Positions 5,339-5,943 of a stretch of DNA of 5,943 nt are shown here, one piece after another. The number at the start of each line of letters is the position of its first letter. Positions within the stretch are counted from its first letter, which is position 1. Origin of the DNA: Fimbriimonadales bacterium (GTDB lineage Bacteria > Armatimonadota > Fimbriimonadia > Fimbriimonadales > Fimbriimonadaceae); contig JAPLCS010000229.1 in NCBI GenBank assembly GCA_026392145.1, positions 1 through 5,943 on the forward strand, in the 5' to 3' direction. The notes beneath the pieces are model-generated. The model searched no databases, was not told the origin of the DNA, and saw nothing but the letters and a program-made list of their open reading frames with translations. Both the position numbers and the translations under genes were made by a program.

Positions 5339-5943
5339 TCTTCTTTTTTCGCCTCAACAAGCCAAGCGCACCGAGTCCAAGAGCTGCCATTGTAGCCGGT
5401 TCTGGAACCGGAGCCACACCACTCTTTGTTTTGAGATTAGTAAAATCACCCCATCCTTGTGTAGGGTACGAAAAGTTGGTCAAGAAGCCATCGTTACCAT
5501 AAGTTGCAGTTGTACTTGTAGTTGTGTGGAACCACATACCCAAACTTGTGGTGAAGTTAATGCCTTCCCAATTCGGACCGCCAGCAAACTTATTGACGAT
5601 ATCCTTGTTTATCGTGAACCGCATGGTTCGGTTTCCTGAAGCGTCAACTTCATCGGATCGAATTGTTTTTAACCAAGTACTTGCATTGGATGAGAGACTG
5701 GAAGCAATTTTCACCGCATCGCCAGCAGTACCATCTCCATTTCCATCCTTATACGATGTAGAAGCGTTCAAACCGTTATAGCCATAGATACTGAGTTTAG
5801 GGCCTTTAACTTTGTCAGTATTATCAAAATAAATTGCGGCTAATTGTCCCGCAATCCCCTTTGGATTTGGGCCGTCATTGAGAACAAGCCAAAATGCATC
5901 TGCCTCTTTACCGCCGGGATTCTTTCCAAGCGTTGTCGACCAA
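5331..5943 (-). CDS. PEP-CTERM sorting-domain exported protein, 3' part (runs off right edge)
   Basis: The open frame continues from the right edge to TAA at 5331, showing 203 C-terminal residues; the true start and signal peptide lie outside the window. A TTG at 5771 could be misread as a start, but the frame is open and protein-like upstream of it. The C-terminus is a classic PEP-CTERM tail: VPEPATM, a short hydrophobic helix (AALGLGALGLL), then RRKKKSS. In the known system such tails are recognised and cleaved by an exosortase at the envelope of bacteria that make exopolysaccharide. The visible ectodomain starts with a stretch rich in Gly and Asn, including DAFWLVLNDGPNP and a following IYFDN, a pattern I recall from other PEP-CTERM proteins. 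It also has a Thr-rich segment (HTTTSTTATYG) and an Asp/Gly-rich loop (DGNGDGTAGD). Specific function is unknown. A strong terminator follows, so it is a separate transcription unit from flagellin. Confidence 0.9.
   Translation of the reverse strand, partial: WSTTLGKNPGGKEADAFWLVLNDGPNPKGIAGQLAAIYFDNTDKVKGPKLSIYGYNGLNASTSYKDGNGDGTAGDAVKIASSLSSNASTWLKTIRSDEVDASGNRTMRFTINKDIVNKFAGGPNWEGINFTTSLGMWFHTTTSTTATYGNDGFLTNFSYPTQGWGDFTNLKTKSGVAPVPEPATMAALGLGALGLLRRKKKSS

Noticed and set aside
5331..5771. Short form of the PEP-CTERM protein starting at TTG 5771
   Set aside because: The frame stays open to the window edge and the upstream residues (including DAFWLVLNDGPNP) look like the same secreted protein; no ribosome-binding site precedes the TTG.

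Overview
This 5.9 kb window is ordinary-looking chromosomal DNA of moderate to low G+C from a flagellated Gram-negative-type bacterium. The best guess is the Armatimonadota (Fimbriimonas-like). That guess rests on the PEP-CTERM tail style (VPEPATM, a short hydrophobic helix, then RRKKK), a flagellin with the AGDDPSGL variant of the D1 helix, a DUF4382-like lipoprotein, and mostly absent Shine-Dalgarno sequences. It comes from recall of family style, not from a search; Planctomycetes or another deep lineage cannot be excluded.

Left part: the minus strand carries a stand-alone LON substrate-binding-domain protein (1093 to 410). It is followed after 56 bp by the 5' part of a DUF4382-like lipoprotein gene that runs off the left edge (353 to 1). 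Divergent from the LON gene, across an 86 bp intergenic gap, is a cytoplasmic GAF-PAS-HisKA-HATPase histidine kinase (1180 to 2874) with all catalytic boxes intact. It ends in a textbook intrinsic terminator (2896-2929). A small membrane-anchored protein of unknown function (2964 to 3497) follows on the plus strand.

Right part: the minus strand carries a 476-residue flagellin (5015 to 3585) with intact D0/D1 ends and a central Flagellin-IN-type repeat. Two hairpins lie at its 3' end and a long, A-tract-rich, hairpin-dense leader lies upstream. Upstream of that leader, in the same orientation, is the 3' end of a PEP-CTERM exported protein (runs off the right edge, stops at 5331), closed by its own strong terminator (5277-5306).

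The genes do not form an obvious single pathway. The common thread is the cell surface and signalling: filament, exosortase-sorted protein, lipoprotein, membrane-anchored protein and an orphan sensor kinase. No phage, transposon, CRISPR or RNA gene is seen, and I do not see a clear new multi-gene system. The least explained DNA is the flagellin leader (5016-5276), with four inverted repeats, one of them directly against the ribosome-binding site.
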